Notes under the pieces: generated by a model | What the model was told of the DNA's origin: nothing | Databases searched by the model: none | What the model saw: the letters and a program-made list of their open reading frames with translations, nothing else | Shown here: piece by piece, positions 9,701 to 20,195 of the stretch | Numbering within the stretch: the stretch's first letter is position 1 | How the letters are laid out: every line of letters begins with the position of its first letter | Assembly (NCBI GenBank): GCA_025331565.1 | Contig: JAFREQ010000063.1 | Span: forward strand, 2,040,501 to 2,104,500 | Source: Holacanthus passer | Taxonomy: Eukaryota > Chordata > Actinopteri > Pomacanthidae | Direction of reading: 5' to 3' | DNA: 64,000 bases | Made by a program: the position numbers and the translations under genes

Positions 9701-12700
9701 TGTCCGGCCATGGGCAGCCCCATGCCAAGCATTCGCTGGCTCAAAAATGGGCGTGAGTTTAGAGGAGAGCACCGCATCGGGGGCATCAAGGTGAGGATGG
9801 TAGCAGTTTGTTATCTCGTGAATGTTAAATAAAGACAAATCACATCTGGATTCATTTGGATGTTCAGTCATTAGATGTTTGTTTTTCTTTGCTCACCCAT
9901 TGTTTGTGCTTCATCTTGTTATCCTGACCATAAAGTGAGTGAGTGTCTATTCACACTGATCTTGTTTTATGTTTCTTTGACTAGCTGAGACACCAACACT
10001 GGAGCTTGGTAATGGAGAGTGTTGTGCCTTCAGACAGAGGAAACTACACCTGTGTGGTGGAGAACAAATATGGCTCCATCGCTCACAGCTATGTCCTTGA
10101 TGTCCTGGGTAAGACAAATGGATGTGTGAGGTGAATTATTGAATTAAACCCAAATTTCAATTCTTCAATTCTGTGATCAGGCTGACAGTATTCCCGGCAA
10201 AAACAGCAGCAGTTTTTAGTCAGCACTTGTGTTAAAGCATCATGCCTTCAAATAAAAGCTTCCAGTGTGAGGGAGGGAATAACTGGGGGGGTGAGCAGAA
10301 GGTGACAGGGGCGCCTGGCGTCGGTCATTGCGGGCAGGATGTGGACGGTCAGGCGTCCACACCAGTTTTCTACCTGACCTGTGACAGGAGATTGAGGAGG
10401 GCTGCGGTATGTTTGTTCATTTGTTCGCTGTCCGTCCACCACGGGGTCAGTTTCCGTCCCCATCGACGGGGGGAGAAGACTAACGAGACAACTAACGAGA
10501 TCAGAGAGCGAGAGTAACCGCAGATCAAAGAGAGCCTGGCGACCAGCTGACAAAGAGCCACACTAATGGAACCGATTTTCATCTCAAAATGACATTTCCT
10601 GCTCTTTTGCCAGCATACAAACGCATTATAGGTGACAGCAACAACTGCTGGGCATTTTTAGATGTCTGTTTACAAAGCAGTCATGTTTGCCAGCTGTTAA
10701 AGAGCCAAATATCCGGATGTTTTTGTCCTGCCGACATGGTCTCCTGGTGAGAGGGGTATTTGTGAGACTTGGTCAGAATGAAGATTGGTAGATCAGTTTA
10801 AATCTCTGTCTCCATGTCCCTGAATCACCTTTGAACCCCATGAGAAGAAGAAAATCCTTTAAGCGCTGACTGGTTTATCTGGAGTTTAATGCTGTCTTTG
10901 CCCACTTTGCTCATCCCCCTCTGGTTTCTTCCCAATACAGAGCGTTCGCCACACAGGCCCATCCTGCAGGCCGGTCTACCAGCCAACACCACAGCTGTCG
11001 TGGGCAGCGACGTCCAGTTTCACTGTAAAGTCTACAGTGATGCCCAGCCTCACATACAGTGGCTCAAACACATAGAAAGGAATGGCAGTCGCTATGGTTC
11101 TGATGGGACTCCCTACGTTCAGATCCTCAAGGTTGGTAGCATATAAGAGGTATACTTTGACAAGTATAAACACAGTACAGCTTGTGAGAATCAAGTCAAA
11201 ATCTGTCAACTCATGTACAATTTAAACTTGTTTTATCTGCAGACCGGCAGTCTGAACATGTCAGAGGTGGAGGTGCTCTACCTGTCCAAAGTTACCATGG
11301 AGGATGCAGGAGAGTACACCTGTTTGGCAGGAAATTCAATTGGATTCGCCCACCAGTCCGCCTGGCTCACTGTCATCTCAGGTAAAGAATGAACTGAAGG
11401 CTACATTATTAAGTGCTGAAAAGAATTTAATTTCAGATTTTGATCATACCAATGTTGATGCCAAATGCTGCACCAAGTTAAATATAAAGCTACACTGCAC
11501 AAAAACTTGATATTTGTGGGTCTAACAAACTTTGAATGGCAATGAGGACAGTATATTTAGATTAGATTTCTCACTTCCATGTTCCTTCTATTCCTGTAGA
11601 AGAGGAAGCAGCAGTCACAATAGAAACCATGGAGACCAAGTACACCGACATCATCATCTATGCCTGTGGTTTCCTGGCTCTGATCATGGCCATCGTCATC
11701 GTGGTGTTGTGCCGAATGCAGGTGCACCCAAGAAGGGAGCCGTTTGACGCCCTCCCTGTCCAGAAGCTCTCCAAATTTCCTCTTCGCAGACAGGTACAGA
11801 GCACTATGCATCATGGGTATGCTTGAAAGTGTCATCCGACCACGTCTGAGGACAGAAGTGATTATAGCAGCTCAGAACAGCAGCACTTAAAACTTTCATG
11901 CATGTTCCTGAAAGCTGATAACTGAACTCTCCTTTTTTGTATCTTTTCCTTTAGTATTCAGTGGAGTCCAACTCCTCAGGGAAGTCCAGTGCATCATTGA
12001 TGAGGGTGGCTCGCCTCTCGTCCAGCTGCTCCCCCATGCTGGCTGGAGTCATGGAGTTTGAATTGCCCTACGACCCCGACTGGGAGTTCCCCAGAGAGAA
12101 GTAAGTTATTTGCATTTTAGAATCCCTTCTGTCATCATTTTCAAAGATGTAGATGATATTTTGGAATGGAATTACTCCAACTCTTGCATTTGAAATAATT
12201 TTGAAAGAGATGGGTTTTGAAATGTTGAGTCTCAGTAACACAGTTAACTTAAAAGTTCTGCCCCTTGCAAAGACAGTATTTCTTCACTAAGTTTACTTTG
12301 GCTTCTGAAATCCAGATTCATTTAAGCATTGTGTCTCTGGTCATGCAGAGTCCTAAAAAGAAACAAGCCCACAACCCATTTTTGGCTTTCTCAACCTATG
12401 TTTTAAGAAACCAGAGCCCCAAATTAGGGATTTGTACAGTTTTAATGTGGACATTCTTATTTTCTCTAACTTTCGCTGTTTCCCTCTCTAGTTTAACGTT
12501 GGGCAAACCTCTGGGAGAAGGCTGCTTCGGTCAGGTGGTCAGAGCTGAGGCCTACGGTATCAACAAGGACTGTCCGGATCAGGCCACCACTGTGGCGGTT
12601 AAGATGCTCAAAGGTAGGAAAGAAATGATCCAGACACAAAAATACCTCTAGAGATTAGCTAAAGACTGCTGTTTATGTGGAACACACATTTCTAAATAAG

Positions 12701-15700
12701 ATATATTTTTTCCTCAGATGACGCCACAGACAAGGATCTGGCAGACCTCATCTCGGAGATGGAGCTGATGAAAGTGATGGACAAACACAAGAACATCATC
12801 AACCTGCTTGGAGTCTGCACACAAGATGGTGAGTTTCTGATTCATGACTAAACCTCTCTAGTTGTAGTTTTCTGGCAATCTGTCAAGTTAAACTGATGAT
12901 CTTTGCGAGTCTTGAGTCGATGATTTGAGCAACGATTAAAGGATAGCTTCCTTCTTGTTAACGCTAATTACGACACACATACACCCTTATTTTGAAGAGA
13001 AAAGAATGCCTTTACTTTACCTCCCTCCCTAACCCCCTTTTTATTGTAACAACATAATTTGCTGATTGTTTCAACTATGGTGGTCCCCAGCCTCCAGGCT
13101 TAAACAACAATAGAAACAACCCCGTCCTTCATCTTGTTTGTGTTCCCCCCAGGCCCTCTGTATGTGCTGGTGGAGTACGCATCCAAAGGTAGTCTGAGGG
13201 AGTACCTACGGGCCCGGAGACCCCCAGGCATGGACTACACCTTTGATGTGACCAAGGTGCCTGAAGAGCAGCTCACCTTCAAAGACCTGCTGTCTTGTGC
13301 CTACCAGGTTGCCAGAGGGATGGAGTACCTCGCCTCTAAAAGGGTACGTTCAGTTTAAAGAGTGGAAATAACTTGGAGTAGATGCAAGAAGTCAACAAGA
13401 TTCAGTGCTGACTATTTTGATAATTGATAATGTGAGGATTTGCTGCTTTTCTCTGTTTTATGTCACTGTAAATTGAATATCCTCACATTTTATACTGGTG
13501 GTCTGACAAAACAAGATACATTAGGAGACATTGCAAACCTCAGCCCAATGGGGATGTTTCCGTATCATCAGGCCTCATTACAGTAAAGTGCATCCATGTT
13601 TCTGGGCAGGAAATACAGCCACAAAATGAAAGCTGGATAGTAAAATGCTCAACACTGGTAGATTTCATGAGCTGTATAAGCCCTGAAGGAGCTGTAATAT
13701 CAGCCGTTTGGGGTTGACTTAAAGGGAATTGTGATTGAGATTGAGTTCTTGTGTAATTTAGTGTTTTTGGATTTGGGCACTTGGCCTTCAGATGGATGAG
13801 TTTGGTCCAGGCGGGTCTGGCAGCACCAGCCTTCCCCTTCTCCTGTTTCTCTTTCCGATCCGCTGTCTCTCATGCCATCCTCTGTGCCTCTGTCTGTCCC
13901 TTTCCTTTCTTCCCATCCCCACCCCCCATGTTTCTGTTCCTTTCATTTACCCAGCATGCACTCTGTCTGTGTGCTTCTTATCAACATGTCTCTTTGTCTG
14001 CCAGCCGGTGTCTCAGACAGGCATTCCTGCGCAGAAAGCTGCAGCAGCTTCAGTCCTGTTTACTCTTCTCCATCCATCTGTCCGTCCCGCCGTCGCAGGG
14101 CTTTGTCCTTTTTAGCGCTGCCATGAATCTGTTAGCAAACAGGCAGCAGAGCCATCGTCTGGGTGTAGGCATCAGGTTTCTGGCTCTACGGCCTCCTAAG
14201 AATGCAGGAGCCTGAAACTAACCCTCCATTATGGGGAGACCCACAAACCAAGACTGGTTCATTTCGCACGTCCCCACAAATCCCACGTCTATTTCGAATG
14301 AAAACCAAAATAAACTTAATGACATCCATTCAATGTGGGCAAACAGTGCCTTTCTTTTTTCCTCCCATAGGGTTGTTTTTACTTCAAGCTCCCGGCCTTC
14401 TATATAAAGACATTTTAATTTTGTTGCGTCCACTAAAATGAGGCACTGTGTGTTGACTTTAGACTTCTGAGTCTTTTCATATTTGGAGAAAATCTGCAGT
14501 GAATCATTTCTACCTCCCCTACCTCTGTGTTTTTAAATGATTGCTCCAAACCACCAGGCCTGGAACAGACGAGAACGTGTCGTGTCACAAGTCTAAATTC
14601 AAAAGAACATTCAATAATAAAGTTAAGTTCAAACTTCTTGTTCAGCCAAGACTGTAAAATTATACTTTAGCCAAAGGGGACAACAACAAAAAATAACAAT
14701 ACAAAAAGATGAAAAAGAGGCAGCATTAAAAAACAATGCATTCCAAAATAAATCTCTGAGCTCATTTACAAGAACCATTTAAACTTTATGCTAATCTTCT
14801 AATCTGGAGACCCAGCAGTTGGCCTTAAGCTTACTTAAAGGGTTTTGTGTCAGTCTTTAATTCTCTCTCTTCTCTCTCTGCAGTGCATCCACAGAGATTT
14901 GGCAGCCAGAAACGTTCTGGTGACGGAGGACAACGTGATGAAGATCGCTGACTTCGGTCTGGCCAGAGGTGTCCACCAGATCGACTACTACAAGAAAACC
15001 ACCAATGTGAGTGACAGTTTCTAGGAGCGCATTTTCAGGAATGACTTTCAAGTGGAGTCGAGTTGAGCTAAATTACTGCTCTCCTTTTAGTTTTCCACAG
15101 TTGAGAAGCTGAAATGTTTGTGCTTGTAAATATCCTTTATCAACAACTGGGCAATATTCATGTGACTAAAGAAAACTATGAGCCATACATTCAGATTTTT
15201 GCATCTTTTTGTAAACTGTACTCAAGTAGAGTGATATGAACATTTCCCCTCAGGAACCAAGAATATCTTCAGGTCAAGATATTTGCATTGTTAAAAGGTT
15301 AACGTGGAAGCTGATTATTTGTAAAAACTACCTCGCTAGCTCTTGTAAACATGTCTATTCCTCAGCCAGGTTCCTCCTGCCTGGCTCCTTTCACAGCTTT
15401 AATGCTCCTCAAGACAGATGTCTGATGTTTTCCTCTGATTGGCAGCAGGCTTAATGGGACTTAATTAGAAAAGAGGGGAGACAAGGAGGGAGGAGGGAGA
15501 GGGAGAAATGAGCGAGCGTAGAGAGTTTACAGTGAGACAGAAAGAAGAATGTGTTTGGATGAAATGTGAGTTGCTGTAGTAAACGAAGGTGGAGCTGTAA
15601 CATGTTCATGTCTGCTCTGCAGGGACGGCTGCCAGTGAAGTGGATGGCACCAGAGGCCTTGTTCGACAGAGTCTACACACACCAGAGCGACGTGTAAGTC

Positions 15701-17079
15701 CAACTTCTTACAGATGAAAAGGCTGCAGGAAAACATGAAACCCTTCATAAGAAAGACAATGTGCATTAGAAAGGGAGAAACTAGACAAAATGCAAATATC
15801 TGTTAAATGTGTTCATGTGTTTTATGTGTTCCGCCAAGTCAAACCTTTATAACCCCATCAACTCTGAACTCCCTTAAAATCTAATTGCATCACATTTTGA
15901 AATGTTCTCTGTTAGACATCACACTTATACCAGAGTAAACAAAACTAAACATGTGTCCTGATCATAAATATTGTCTTTCCTCAGGTGGTCGTTTGGGGTT
16001 CTGATGTGGGAGATCTTCACGCTGGGCGGCTCACCGTACCCTGGTATCCCCGTTGAAGAGCTCTTCAAGCTGCTGAAGGAAGGACACCGCATGGACAAAC
16101 CCTCCAACTGCACACATGAACTGTAAGCAGGAACTACTTTGCTTTAATTGTCCTTCATTTTTCACTGTTAGCAACCATGCACATATGCACTGCAGCCAAA
16201 GACTCTTTCTCATGTTGTCATTGAAAATTATTTTTGTGCGTGTTGTGTTTTTGTCTCTGCAGCTACATGATGATGCGTGAGTGCTGGCATGCTGTTCCCA
16301 CCCAGAGACCAACCTTCAAACAGCTGGTGGAGGAGCTGGACCGGGTGCTGCTGTCCATCTCTGACGAGGTGGGTTTCAAACACACACACATTCATGCGTC
16401 AACTGTACACGCACGTTATCGCAATCTGCTGCCCAGATGTCTTCGGCGTCGAGAGCAGAATCCAGGGTGTATAGACTCCAAACAACAAAAACAAAATCAA
16501 CCTGTGTTTGGCTGCATTGTTCAAATTGCTGAAATGTCTGAGCTGCCTTTTTCATACAACACAATGCATACAAACAAAGCATCGCCTGCTGACGGGTCAA
16601 CAGTTCATGGAATTGATTTGTTGGTTCAGAAATTTCTAGGCTTTAAAACGACCAATTCAAAACTTGTGGTCTCCATAACTAATGCGGTTGTCTAAAACTG
16701 CAATGGCAGCGATTCTCCCCATCTGCATCCATTTTGCAGTGGACACCATTATATGAAAAGCATGTTCAATAGCAATCATTGAGAGAACGCCAAATTCAAT
16801 TTCCACTGCTGTTTACTGCCAATTTAGCAAAAGTTTGTCTGTGGGTGAGTTTTCAGTTTCACCAACATTTCCCTAATTTCTGAACTTCCTCTCTCCCCTC
16901 AGTACTTGGACCTGTCGACACCCTTCGAACAGTACTCCCCGTCATGCGAGGACACGTCCAGCTCCTGCTCCTCCGACAATGACTCTGTTTTTACCCACGA
17001 TGCCTTGTCCACCGACCCCTGCCTGCTGGGCTACCAGGACGTGCGCTCCCGGATAGACATGAAGACGGCGCTCCGATAG
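3653..17079 (+). CDS. fgfr4: Fibroblast growth factor receptor 4 (receptor tyrosine kinase), 20 coding exons, 945 aa
   Basis: Single-pass plasma-membrane receptor for FGFs with heparan sulfate/Klotho co-factors; it dimerises and autophosphorylates to signal through FRS2, RAS-MAPK and PLC-gamma. Coding exons: 3653-3740, 7404-7591, 7697-7847, 8025-8075, 8866-9135, 9417-9506, 9624-9790, 9985-10108, 10941-11131, 11243-11381, 11600-11793, 11955-12100, 12492-12613, 12718-12828, 13153-13343, 14884-15006, 15623-15693, 15985-16122, 16263-16368, 16903-17079. They sum to 2838 nt in one frame, and all introns are GT-AG. Kinase exon sizes (122, 111, 191, 123, 71, 138, 106) are those I know for vertebrate FGFRs. 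FGFR4 rather than FGFR1-3 is indicated by [19 protein letters not shown] in Ig-[21 protein letters not shown] in Ig-III, the juxtamembrane stretch after FPLRRQ ([11 protein letters not shown], no VT) and the lack of a IIIb exon. Human FGFR4 is 802 aa; the excess is mainly an extra N-terminal Ig domain plus a linker exon. Confidence 0.97.
3741..7403 (+). other. Intron 2 of fgfr4 (3.66 kb)
   Basis: This is the largest fgfr4 intron within the coding region, separating the signal peptide from the extra Ig domain. Its reading frames are short and unlike any family I know. It holds no long microsatellite or recognised transposon. It could contain enhancers, but I see no distinctive motif cluster. 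Confidence 0.85.
7404..7847 (+). CDS. fgfr4: fgfr4 exons for an extra N-terminal Ig domain (Ig-0), 7404-7591 and 7697-7847
   Basis: Two exons encode residues 30-142, a complete C2-type immunoglobulin domain with cysteines at 58 and 119 and the core tryptophan at 70. The B-strand side contains [16 protein letters not shown] and QWLK; the F-strand side contains [13 protein letters not shown] and ends QSAWLEVLP. These match the Ig-III domain of the same protein ([42 protein letters not shown]). The intron between the two exons (7592-7696, 105 bp) is phase 0 at the same place as the IIIa/IIIc intron, and both outer boundaries are phase 1. N-glycosylation sequons occur at about residues 45, 97 and 108. 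Human FGFR4 has no such domain. I recall zebrafish Fgfr4 being about 920 aa, which would fit an extra domain, but I could not check. Confidence 0.93.
8025..8075 (+). CDS. fgfr4: fgfr4 51-bp linker mini-exon
   Basis: This small exon encodes 17 residues (about 143-159, [17 protein letters not shown]) between the extra Ig domain and Ig-I. The acceptor CTTCCACAG and donor GTACAG are both acceptable, and it is phase 1 at both ends, so inclusion or skipping keeps frame. It has no recognisable domain and probably forms a flexible hinge. It is less certain than the other exons because of its size. Confidence 0.75.
8866..9135 (+). CDS. fgfr4: fgfr4 exon for Ig-I domain
   Basis: One 270-bp exon encodes residues 160-249, the canonical FGFR first Ig loop, with cysteines at 185 and 232 and tryptophan at 197. 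The NWYKEG motif corresponds to HWYKEG of human FGFR4, and YEDSGIYVC is the F strand. In the family this domain, with the acid box, is auto-inhibitory toward ligand binding. A single exon with phase 1 at both ends is the usual arrangement. Confidence 0.95.
9150..9360 (+). repeat. Dispersed fish repeat fragment (AATCGATAATTC family), copy 2, in an fgfr4 intron
   Basis: The words ggttggtcgacc-like, taattggttaatcgttgaaa, aagaaaaataccaaaattca and tgatagtaaactgatcatta follow the same order as the other copies. It fills most of the intron between the Ig-I exon and the acid-box exon. Confidence 0.65.
9417..9506 (+). CDS. fgfr4: fgfr4 exon for acid box
   Basis: This 90-bp exon encodes residues 250-279, containing the acidic run DDDED and further Glu/Asp residues between Ig-I and Ig-II. 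The acid box in FGFRs competes with heparan sulfate for the basic surface on Ig-II and dampens ligand-independent activity. It is phase 1 at both ends, so in-frame skipping is possible. Confidence 0.93.
9624..10108 (+). CDS. fgfr4: fgfr4 exons for Ig-II domain (9624-9790, 9985-10108)
   Basis: Two exons encode residues 280-376. The start [20 protein letters not shown] contains the basic heparin-binding stretch (RMEKK). Cysteines are at 306 and 358 and tryptophan at 318. The second exon, [20 protein letters not shown], is close to human FGFR4 and differs from FGFR1-3 here. Ig-II forms half of the FGF-binding site and the receptor-receptor contact. The split between the two exons is phase 0, as in other FGFR genes. 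Confidence 0.97.
10941..11381 (+). CDS. fgfr4: fgfr4 exons for Ig-III domain, IIIa and IIIc (10941-11131, 11243-11381)
   Basis: Exon IIIa (191 bp) and exon IIIc (139 bp) encode residues 377-486, with cysteines at 405 and 467. In FGFR1-3 the second half can be swapped between IIIb and IIIc exons. Here the intron is only 111 bp and holds no second exon, as expected for FGFR4. The IIIa donor is AAG|GTTGGT, weaker than the gene's other donors. This pair is the apparent parent of the extra N-terminal Ig domain. Confidence 0.96.
11600..12100 (+). CDS. fgfr4: fgfr4 exons for transmembrane and juxtamembrane segments (11600-11793, 11955-12100)
   Basis: The first exon (residues 487-551) has an acidic stalk (EEEAAVTIE), the [11 protein letters not shown] entry and a hydrophobic helix at about residues 504-524, followed by a basic stop-transfer region (CRMQVHPRR). 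It ends [11 protein letters not shown], the FRS2-docking juxtamembrane region. The second exon (552-599) is Ser-rich ([21 protein letters not shown]) and ends with [13 protein letters not shown] leading into the kinase. The exon sizes of 194 and 146 bp match vertebrate FGFR genes. Confidence 0.96.
12492..17079 (+). CDS. fgfr4: fgfr4 exons for tyrosine kinase domain and C-terminal tail
   Basis: Eight exons encode residues 600-945. All catalytic features are intact: glycine loop GEGCFG (608-613), ATP-binding lysine in VAVK (637), helix-C glutamate (654), HRDLAARN (744-751), DFG (764-766) and the paired activation-loop tyrosines YY (776-777) in DYYKKT. The hinge is VEYASKG with Tyr686, whereas human FGFR4 has Cys at this site (from memory). 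The tail begins YLDL (Tyr888), matching the PLC-gamma docking tyrosine of FGFR1, then has a Ser-rich CSSDNDSVF stretch and ends with a TAG at 17077-17079. Nothing suggests pseudogenisation. Confidence 0.97.
13344..14883 (+). other. fgfr4 intron within the kinase domain (1.54 kb)
   Basis: The intron separates the exon ending ASKR from the exon beginning CIHRDL. It contains a dispersed repeat fragment at about 13400-13560 and a pyrimidine-rich block at 13830-14110. The frames in the latter are Ser/Cys/Pro-rich low-complexity products and are not considered genes. Confidence 0.85.
13400..13560 (+). repeat. Dispersed fish repeat fragment (AATCGATAATTC family), copy 3, in an fgfr4 intron
   Basis: The stretch has tattttgataattgataatg, tgaggatttgctgcttttct, a cactgtaaattgaatatcct segment and gtggtctgacaaaacaag, matching copies 1, 2 and 4 in order. 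Confidence 0.65.
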
Positions 17080-19880
17080 ACACGCAACTAAGGGCAGCCA
17101 CACATTTACAGACATGAACACAACACTACGAAGAGACAACACTATGTAACACATCCACTGGCGGCCATATTGGAGGTCCACAGCTGCATTTCTAAAGTTA
17201 AGTTAAAGTTTTTACTCTCATTAAGTTTTCAATCGGACCTCCATTATGGCACCAGACAAAGCCCTTAGATTTAGGTGGGCATTTATACACTCACAGACAC
17301 TCATGTATGCACGTGGAGCACTGAGGCCGGTGGGCTTCAACACATGGTGAAGGTTTGAAGAAAAACATTTCATCGTGGGCAGAAGAGCGAGAAGAAGAAA
17401 AGAGGACAAACACAACATGGTACTTTGGACTATCAGCTCTGGCACTGTGCCCAAGAACAGTTGTAATGTTGGAAAACTGCGGCACTAAACACAACAGAAA
17501 AGACCCTGGTACTCGAAAACGCCTCGAAATGCTTTCTTTGATCAACTCTCCTGTAGAGAGGCGACGGACAATGATCTCCTCACATAAACTCAACCCGAAA
17601 CCAGGGCTCGAAACCTCGGTGATAAAGACATTTTAACAAAAAAAAAAAAAAGATTTATTTTGCTATGATAAAAAAGAAGAAACTGATTGTTAAATATAAA
17701 TCTCTTTATATAAGATTATTTTACTTTTGTGTTGCTTATTTAAAAAGAAAACGGTCTTAAATCTCAGGATCTCTTGTGCTAAGAAGTTGCTGTAGCAGCA
17801 GCAAAGTGCCTGAATTTATGATTTCCTGTGAATATATTAGAATATTAAAATATTGTATGTACATATCAACAACAGAAAGACGATTGCCTTTTATAAATTA
17901 TTCTGAATGAAGCAAAAATGAAGGTTATTGGAGGCGAAAGGAGAGAGGAATTTAATCAAGTGTTTCAAGTGCCAAACCTGTCACAGCTGTCACACTGTCT
18001 TCATGTTCAGGTTTCATTCCAAAATACCACCATATTCAATTAATTTCATTAAAACACAATATTGGAGACAGACTAACAGTAAATGCTGATTTACGTCAGC
18101 AAATTTTGCAAACATTTTGGAAAAACCAGCCTGTATTTGGAGATATGACGAACTGAGAAATACAAAATTCTCATTTCCCATCGACAACTCAAACCTCAAA
18201 TCTGTGTGGTCAAAAAAATTATGGATTGGGCCTTTAAAGATGGATTAAACTTGGCAAATTTTGGAATGAAACCCTCCATTTGTAGAAAACTGCTTCGACC
18301 TCCAGTCCAGCAAACCAATTTGTGGTTAAATACCCAGAAGGGGCCCAGTTCTTGTTGCTGTTGTTGGGCGAAAACCACCAAAATGTTTCTACATCTCACA
18401 AGCTGTAACACATTTCTTAAGTTATAAAATGTTTTCCAAGACCAAAAGGTCATGAAACGAACTCATTTACATGTACAAACCACCATGTAAACTTTGAGAC
18501 AACATTACGTGGTCTTCCTCTAACAACAGCTTCGCTCTTTCAGTCTTTGCCTACATGATCGCTTTGTCAGAGACAGTGTGTCCAGGGTGGGACTCGTCCT
18601 GAAAGGAGGACTGACGATTCAGCATGGGGACTCTGTTGGGGAGCTGGCCCAAGCCCACTGTCACTGCTGACAAGGAGAGGAGGGCGGGTGGGGGGGGGAC
18701 ACTGAATGTGAAAGCCAGTGTGATTGATTTCAAATAGAGGAGAAGGGGGAGGGACCCTCCTTTGTCTGGCTGTAACCCTTCACCCAGCCCAATCTGTTGG
18801 CGAGGGGTCCTCAGGTCCGCAGCCTGGCTGGACAATGAAGGCTTTGCAGGCTTAATGGGTGTGACTACGGACCAGAGGGAGTTTTGGGGGTGGTGGTGTG
18901 GGGATAGCTTGGGCTTGTGTGCAAATGAAGAGGCTCTTATTATGGTAATGTCTCCTCTTCTTTCCCAAATGCCCCTATCTTTATCCCCATAGCCACCATC
19001 TTTTAAATTACAAATCTTAATTCAGATTCGCCGCTGCCACCGGGACCAGCTGCAGAAAATTCCCCTGTGGGGTAAAATGCCAACTGAGTCCCGGTTCACC
19101 TCCTGGATCTGACCACAGGCAAAACAATTGAGACACAAACAGAATATCTATTGACAGTTGTGTGAAAGAGATTTCCACTAAAATTGTATGATATCTAACA
19201 TGATATCTTTCCCCAGATCTGACCCCTCAAAAGTCAACCCTGGTTTGCAAATGGTGCAAATTTGCATGTCAAAATTCACCAAACTCAAAATTTGCATACA
19301 ATCCACTGATTTCATTAAACTTAACAGATTTTGGTCCAGAATTTTAAATGATAGCATTACTGAGTTCATGACCTCCTTCAGTCTCCTGAAACCAATTTCA
19401 TTTGGCTGTATCACCAGTTGTATTACACCATTACTCTATGGTCCTTTCTTATTTCAAATGTTCAGAAGTTAAAAGAAAAATCGAGGGTTTCATTCCAAAA
19501 TGCTCCAAATGCATCATCCAGTCATTTTCCCTGTGTGTGAAACCAGTCAACCATTTTGTCAGTAAAGGATTCATGTATCTTCTCTCCTCATTTGTTTGCA
19601 TTTTCTGCTGTCAATCATCTTGTGACAGCTGGTGTCACTGATCTCGTTTTGGAATGGAGCTCTTACATTTATATCCACAAAGTGTCCGGATACATTTGCA
19701 TCTTTACATTCCAGTTATCTGCTCTTCTCCCAGATACAAACTGTAAACAATCACAACGTTCTTAAACATTTCCTCAAGAGAATTATTTTAGAAATATCTA
19801 ATTTATTTGTTTATTGTTTTGTTTTTATATGAAATAAAGTATAATTTAAAATAAAGCTGCTCTGTGTCCTTGTCTTTGTC
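17080..19880 (+). other. fgfr4: Putative fgfr4 3' UTR and distal poly(A) site
   Basis: After the TAG there is no further coding sequence. A/T-rich DNA with an A-run (17637-17651) and AT-rich elements (17690-17890) could be proximal 3' UTR. Two AATAAA hexamers at 19833-19838 and 19850-19855 are followed by a GT/CT-rich stretch (tgtgtccttgtctttg, about 19863-19880), a good cleavage-site context. If used, the 3' UTR is about 2.8 kb. A weaker ATTAAA lies near 17844. RNA evidence would be needed to choose between them. Confidence 0.4.
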
Positions 19881-19895
19881 TTTGCATTAAAAAAG

Positions 19896-20193
19896 TGTCA
19901 TGTTTGACAATAATCAGTCTGAGTGGAAGCTGAAAATGTCCTGATTCTGGGCAGGTTGTCATCGTTGTCATCAGCAGGTAACTGGCTGACAGCGAAGGGT
20001 CGTTAGCTCATCTAGTTCACCTGGACTCCAAGGCTATAAAAGCTGACCCATGTGCTTCCTCATTCAGCTGGTATCCACGCTTTGCTGAGGTGCATTCAGT
20101 CCTACTCCATGCATAAGTTAGGCTTAAATAAATTGCATTTTTTAAAGTAAAGCTCTTGTATGGAGTCCAAACTAATTTCTTAAAACTGTGACA
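19896..20193 (+). mobile_element. Retroviral-type long terminal repeat (298 bp)
   Basis: The element starts TGTCA and ends TGACA, a perfect inverted terminal pair beginning TG and ending CA as LTRs do. Inside, in the correct order, are a TATA box (ggctataaaag, 20035-20040) and a poly(A) signal AATAAA (20127-20132). Two bases after its end is a primer binding site. The order U3-TATA-poly(A)-PBS fits a 5' LTR read on the + strand. No matching second LTR was noticed downstream, and no gag, pol or env frame follows, so it is a truncated old insertion. Confidence 0.75.
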
Positions 20194-20195
20194 GA

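Noticed and set aside
9417..9832. Read-through frame joining the acid-box exon to the Ig-II exon
   Set aside because: The intervening 9507-9623 has GT-AG borders and removing it restores the FGFR order; the open intron is coincidental.
13781..14215. Ser/Cys/Leu-rich frames inside an fgfr4 intron
   Set aside because: They lie between two securely joined kinase exons and come from a pyrimidine-rich intronic stretch.
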